From SBAX01 sp964421865 (lineage in GTDB: Bacteria > Planctomycetota > Phycisphaerae > UBA1845): DNA of 9,013 bases. Shown here one piece after another: positions 5,242-9,013 of this stretch. The stretch's first letter is position 1. Each line of letters begins with the position of its first letter. The DNA lies in NCBI GenBank assembly GCA_964421865.1, contig CAYQZH010000186.1, positions 1 to 9,013 of the forward strand, in the 5' to 3' direction. The notes beneath the pieces were generated by a model, which was not told the DNA's origin, did no database searches, and saw nothing but the letters and a program-made list of their open reading frames with translations. A program made the translations under genes and the position numbers.

Positions 5242-6653
5242 ACAACCGCCCGTTCCTCAACGGCTGCGAGTTGATGGCTCGTTTCCGCCCGGCTCACGCA
5301 CGTCGCGATCGCCAGGTCGCCGGTCACGTTCAGCACCGTTCGACACATGTCGAGGATTCGATCCACGCCCAGGATGATCCCGATCCCTTCGCCAGGGACG
5401 CCGACGGATTGCATGACAATGACGATCAGCGGCAGCGATCCGCCCGGAACCCCGGCCGTCCCCACGCCCGCCAGCACGGACATCAGGACGACGGTGACTT
5501 GTTGTGGCACGGTAAGATGCACGCCGAAGACTTGGGCGAGAAAGAGAACGACCACGCCTTCGTACAGGGCCGTCCCGTTCTGATTGCCCGTAGCGCCGAC
5601 CGTGAGCACGAACTGCGCCACCTCCCGCGGAAGTCGCAGCGTCTCTTTCGCCACCCGCAACGCCGTCGGCAGCGTGGCATTGGACGAGGAAGTGCCAAAG
5701 GCTGTCACCATGGCCTCCGAAATCTTGCGGAAAAACTCCATCGGCCCCATGCCGCCGAACAGCCGAATCGTCAATGAGTACACTACGGCCATGTGCAACG
5801 TGAATCCCAGCAGCGCCGTCAGTACAAACCAGATCAGCGTCTTGAGAATCTCCACGCCCAAGCGCGATGTCACCGCGAAGACCAGACAGGCTACCGCATA
5901 AGGCGCGATGCGCATGGCAAACCCGATGATGACCATGCACACGTCGAACACGCCTTCCAAGAGCGCCACCAACGTCCGCGTGCGGTCCTCGGGAACGAGG
6001 GTAATGCCGATGCCGAAAATGAGGGCAAAGAACATCACCGCCAGCATCCCGTTGCCCTTGGAACTGCCGTCCAACGCCCCCACCATCTCCTGCAACGGGT
6101 TTTCGGGAATGATGTCCAGCAGTGTATCGCGGAGGGACTTGGCTTGCTTGGCCTTCTGCACTTGCTCGGCCGCGCGGGCGGCGTACTGCGATCGAAGGGC
6201 GTCGCGCTGCTCCACCCTCAATCCCCCGCCGGGTTTTATGACATTGACCAGCACCACACCGATCGCCACCGCCGTCAGCGACAACCCAACCGTGAAGATC
6301 AACGTCCGACCGCCGACCCGCCCCAACCGCCGAATGTCCCCCAGCCCAACTACGCCAAGGGCCAGCGCCGCGAAGACCAGCGGCACGACGACCATGAACA
6401 TCAACCGCAGGAATACTTTCCCCACCGGATCGGCGATGTTCGTCGCAACCCAATCGAGCCGGTCGTCGATCCCGTTGGCGTCGACATCGAGGGTATCCTT
6501 CACCTCGGGTACAACAGGTCTGGTGTAGATCGCGTTCGCAACGAGCCCCAGCCCCGCCCCTAGCATCAAGCCGAGCAGAATCTTCAGATGAAGCGGCCGA
6601 CGCTCACGCCGCGGAGGATTGTCAGGGTTGGTTGCCGTCGGATTTTCGGGCAT
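5238..6653 (-). CDS. Dicarboxylate/amino acid:cation symporter (DAACS family)
   Basis: A 471-residue secondary transporter of the GltPh/GltP/DctA fold, expected to import an acidic amino acid or C4-dicarboxylate with Na+ or H+. It shows hydrophobic segments from about residue 24, TSSSNATLP (321-329, hairpin 1), NQNGT (357-361), GVPGGSLPLIVIV (hairpin 2, 401-413) and LDMCRTVLNVTGD (434-446). By GltPh alignment Asp435, Arg438 and Asn442 are the substrate-binding residues. The retained Arg favours an acidic side chain (glutamate, aspartate or dicarboxylate). Asp446 is a Na+ ligand. Odd points are Asn359 in place of the Asp of the usual NMDGT, and an acidic EF-hand-like loop at 56-67 after the first membrane segment. 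The ATG at 6653 has only a weak GGGA upstream. The stop overlaps the start of the DUF6883-like gene. It diverges from the KimA-like gene. Confidence 0.95.
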   Translation of the reverse strand: MPENPTATNPDNPPRRERRPLHLKILLGLMLGAGLGLVANAIYTRPVVPEVKDTLDVDANGIDDRLDWVATNIADPVGKVFLRLMFMVVVPLVFAALALGVVGLGDIRRLGRVGGRTLIFTVGLSLTAVAIGVVLVNVIKPGGGLRVEQRDALRSQYAARAAEQVQKAKQAKSLRDTLLDIIPENPLQEMVGALDGSSKGNGMLAVMFFALIFGIGITLVPEDRTRTLVALLEGVFDVCMVIIGFAMRIAPYAVACLVFAVTSRLGVEILKTLIWFVLTALLGFTLHMAVVYSLTIRLFGGMGPMEFFRKISEAMVTAFGTSSSNATLPTALRVAKETLRLPREVAQFVLTVGATGNQNGTALYEGVVVLFLAQVFGVHLTVPQQVTVVLMSVLAGVGTAGVPGGSLPLIVIVMQSVGVPGEGIGIILGVDRILDMCRTVLNVTGDLAIATCVSRAETSHQLAAVEERAVV

Positions 6654-6836
6654 ACGCGCTTTCCCGTCGCCGGTTCGCGCTACGGGACGTTCAAGGAAGC
6701 CCGCTCCGGCCGCGGCGATCTTCTACTCGACGCTTGGCGCTCACACCAGGGCCACAGTTAGCGGACTGTCTCGCGGCCGGTGCAAAGCGGCGGGGTGTCC
6801 GGTACGATACTCTGCGGTTCGGTCGAAGGAAGAACT
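6654..6836. promoter_or_regulatory. Shared divergent intergenic region of the two transporters
   Basis: These 183 bases must hold the start signals of both the symporter (leftward) and the KimA-like permease (rightward). I see AAGGAAG just before the ATG at 6837 as a ribosome binding site. A weak extended -10-like TACGATACT lies at 6803-6811 on the + strand, without a good -35 box. No convincing minus-strand promoter or riboswitch fold was found by eye. Shared regulation is inferred from geometry only. Confidence 0.4.
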
Positions 6837-9013
6837 ATGGATTCCCAACCCGCGTCGCCGGTCCAAGCCGGACCTCCCTCCGCCGGCAAGACCCCTAAAC
6901 CGTCGATACCACTCGACGCGCCGACGCCCTCCGGCGCCGCCGCCGACCCCCATGCCGCGCGGGAACCCGATTCCGGCATGGACGCCGCCGTATCCCGCTC
7001 GGCGGTGTTCCCCCAGGGATCCTCCCCATCGGAGGAACACGCGACGCTGCAGGAAAAAGTCAAAACGATCCTTATCGGCAAAGCGCACGATCTATCGGAT
7101 CGGTCCGTCTTTCAAAACATTTCTCTGGTGGCCTTTTTGGCCTGGGTCGGACTGGGCGCGGATGGATTGTCGTCCTCGTGCTATGGTCCGCCTGAGGCCT
7201 TCGCCAACCTCGGCGAGCACACCTACCTCGCCGTCTTCCTCGCCCTCGCGACCATCGTCACCGTGTTCGTGATCTCAGCCTGCTACAGCCACATCATCGA
7301 GGTGTTCCCCAGCGGCGGCGGCGGGTATCTGGTCGCCTCGAAACTCCTCGGGCCGCACATCGGACTCATCGCGGGCTGTGCCCTTCTCGTCGACTACGTT
7401 CTGACCATCACGGTGTCGGTCGCCGCCGCAGGTGACGCTCTGTTCGGTTTGTTCCCCGCACGGGGCCTAGCGTGGAAGGTACCCGCCGAGCTCGCCGCGA
7501 TCGCCCTCCTCACCCTCCTGAACCTTCGTGGGGTCAAGGAGTCGATCAAGATCCTCCTGCCGATTTTCTTGCTCTTTCTCGCCACGCACGTCGTCCTGAT
7601 TCTCGGCGCCATCGGGTTGAACGTCTCACAGGTCTCGCAGGTCGCGGGCGAGGTGACGAGCGGACTGCGCCAAGGGCTGGACAACCCCGCCATAGGGCTG
7701 ATGGGCTTGCTCGCCATGTTCCTCTACGCCTACTCCCTCGGTGCGGGAACCTACACGGGCATCGAGGCTGTCTCCAACAGCATGGCCGTCATGCGTGAAC
7801 CGCGTGTTGCCACCGGTCAACGCACGATGTTCTACATGGCCGTGTCTCTCGCGGTCACCGCGGGCGGACTCCTCGTCGGCTACTTGCTTCTCCACATTCA
7901 GCACTCCCCCCTCAAGACCATGAACCATCTTCTCACCGAGGCGTTCGTGGCCGAACTGGGGCTGGCGGGGAGTTGGACGGGAACGGGATTCGTACTGGCC
8001 ACGATCATCGCGGAAGGGGCGTTGCTGGTCGTCGCCGCCCAGGCGGGCTTCATCGGCGGACCGCGCTTGCTGGCCAATATGGCCTTGGACTCCTGGATGC
8101 CGCATCCCTTCGCCAACCTCTCCGAGCGACTGTCCACGCACAACGGCGTCATGCTGCTCGGTCTTTGCGCCGTAGCCGCCCTGCTCTACACCAACGGCCA
8201 CGTGTCGGCCCTGGTCATCATGTACTCGATTAACGTCTTCCTCACCTTCTCCCTCTCGATGATCGGGATGTGCAAGTACTGGTCGCGCGTCCGATCCCGT
8301 CACCCGCTTCGACATCGCCGTCTCGCCCTGTTCGTCCTCGGGGCCGTGATGTGCGTCTCGATCCTAGCGGTCACCGTGTATGAAAAGTTCTATCAAGGCG
8401 GATGGCGGACGCTGGCCGTGACCGGCGTGGTCGTGGCGTTGGGTTTGATTATCCAACGCTACTACCGACAGGTCTCGTCTCGGCTGCGACAATTGAATGA
8501 AGTCATCGCCAGGCTGCCGTCGAGCGGCGAGCCGGCCACGACCGAGCCGGACCCGACCGAACCCGCAGCCGGGGTGCTCGTCGGCGGCTTCGGCGGACTC
8601 GGCGTCCACACGCTCCTCAATGCCTACCGCTTCGCCCCCGGATACTTCAAGAACGTCATCTTTCTGTCCGTCGGCGTGGTGGATTCCGGGAGTTTTAAGG
8701 GGGCCGACACACTGGAGGACTTGCGCAAACACACGGCGGAATCCCTGGCCAAGTATGTGGACCTGGTTCGCGGATGGGGCGTGCCGGCCACATCCTTCAT
8801 GGCCATCGGCACCGACGCGGTCGAGGAGTTGGAAAAGCTCTGCGTACAGGTCCTCAAGCGGTACCCCAAGGCTATCTTCTTCACCGGCCAACTCGTCTTC
8901 CAAAAGGACACTTGGTACCAGCGCCTCTTGCACAACCAGACGGCCTTCGCCCTCCTGCGCCGCCTGCAATGGGACCGCGTCCCCATGGTCATCCTCCCCA
9001 CGCGACTGGAACA
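6837..9013 (+). CDS. KimA-like potassium permease (APC/KUP superfamily), 3' end beyond window
   Basis: An open frame of at least 725 codons running off the right edge. It looks like a KimA-type high-affinity proton-coupled K+ importer. ILIGK lies near residue 80, then GADGLSSSCYGPPEAF (Asp109 and Tyr116), DYVLTITVS (Asp186, Tyr187, Thr190, Ser194) and TGIEAVSN (Thr307, Glu310). Their spacing matches the K+-binding residues I recall for Bacillus subtilis KimA (Asp36, Tyr43, Asp117, Tyr118, Thr121, Ser125, Thr230, Glu233). Membrane segments fill about 95-550. A Pro/Glu/Thr linker (about 561-578) leads to a cytosolic Usp-like domain from 579 (VLVGGFGGLG). The first 80 residues are a Pro/Ala/Ser-rich tail longer than KimA's. 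AAGGAAG supports the ATG at 6837; an internal ATG at 6978 would shorten the tail. General amino acid permease is the alternative. Confidence 0.88.
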   Translation, partial: MDSQPASPVQAGPPSAGKTPKPSIPLDAPTPSGAAADPHAAREPDSGMDAAVSRSAVFPQGSSPSEEHATLQEKVKTILIGKAHDLSDRSVFQNISLVAFLAWVGLGADGLSSSCYGPPEAFANLGEHTYLAVFLALATIVTVFVISACYSHIIEVFPSGGGGYLVASKLLGPHIGLIAGCALLVDYVLTITVSVAAAGDALFGLFPARGLAWKVPAELAAIALLTLLNLRGVKESIKILLPIFLLFLATHVVLILGAIGLNVSQVSQVAGEVTSGLRQGLDNPAIGLMGLLAMFLYAYSLGAGTYTGIEAVSNSMAVMREPRVATGQRTMFYMAVSLAVTAGGLLVGYLLLHIQHSPLKTMNHLLTEAFVAELGLAGSWTGTGFVLATIIAEGALLVVAAQAGFIGGPRLLANMALDSWMPHPFANLSERLSTHNGVMLLGLCAVAALLYTNGHVSALVIMYSINVFLTFSLSMIGMCKYWSRVRSRHPLRHRRLALFVLGAVMCVSILAVTVYEKFYQGGWRTLAVTGVVVALGLIIQRYYRQVSSRLRQLNEVIARLPSSGEPATTEPDPTEPAAGVLVGGFGGLGVHTLLNAYRFAPGYFKNVIFLSVGVVDSGSFKGADTLEDLRKHTAESLAKYVDLVRGWGVPATSFMAIGTDAVEELEKLCVQVLKRYPKAIFFTGQLVFQKDTWYQRLLHNQTAFALLRRLQWDRVPMVILPTRLE

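Noticed and set aside
6654..6836. Cyclic di-AMP riboswitch in front of the KimA-like gene
   Set aside because: The gap is short and no recognisable conserved riboswitch core was seen by eye; a covariance-model search would be needed to be certain.

Overview
The window is GC-rich, tightly packed bacterial DNA. It holds eight intact or edge-truncated genes, one gene remnant and two sizeable non-coding stretches. No rRNA, tRNA, CRISPR array or insertion sequence is visible. Gene content, several GTG/TTG starts, weak ribosome binding sites and a hairpin-rich spacer would suit Planctomycetota or a related environmental phylum. That placement is inference and weak, because no phylogenetic marker is present.

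Left part (1-2680). The window opens with the C-terminal remnant of an HNH endonuclease (104-277, +). A 677-base non-coding stretch follows (278-954), crowded with GC-rich hairpins and short repeats. Next is an acyl-CoA dehydrogenase (955-2109, -). A 571-base gap (2110-2680) separates it from trpB; the gap holds a likely terminator for the trpB side and a likely promoter for the dehydrogenase.

Middle part (2681-4652, - strand). Tryptophan synthase beta (trpB) stands without trpA. Upstream of it is a MazEF/PemIK-type toxin-antitoxin pair, read antitoxin first and then toxin. A textbook sigma70-type promoter (TTGACA, 17 bases, TATACT) overlaid by GTATAC-type repeats lies in front of the antitoxin. 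This shows that the antitoxin starts downstream, at a TTG, and not at the longest open frame.

Right part (4670-9013). Three minus-strand genes overlap by four bases each: a dicarboxylate/glutamate-type cation symporter, a DUF6883-like protein and a DUF4926-like protein. The last two resemble a second small toxin-antitoxin-like pair, here translationally coupled to a transporter. A KimA-like potassium permease diverges from the symporter across 183 bases; it is open to the window edge and carries an extra N-terminal tail. Together the two transporters suggest a K+/glutamate (osmolyte) uptake locus. The most interesting element is the symporter-DUF6883-DUF4926 cassette sitting directly upstream of the mazEF module.
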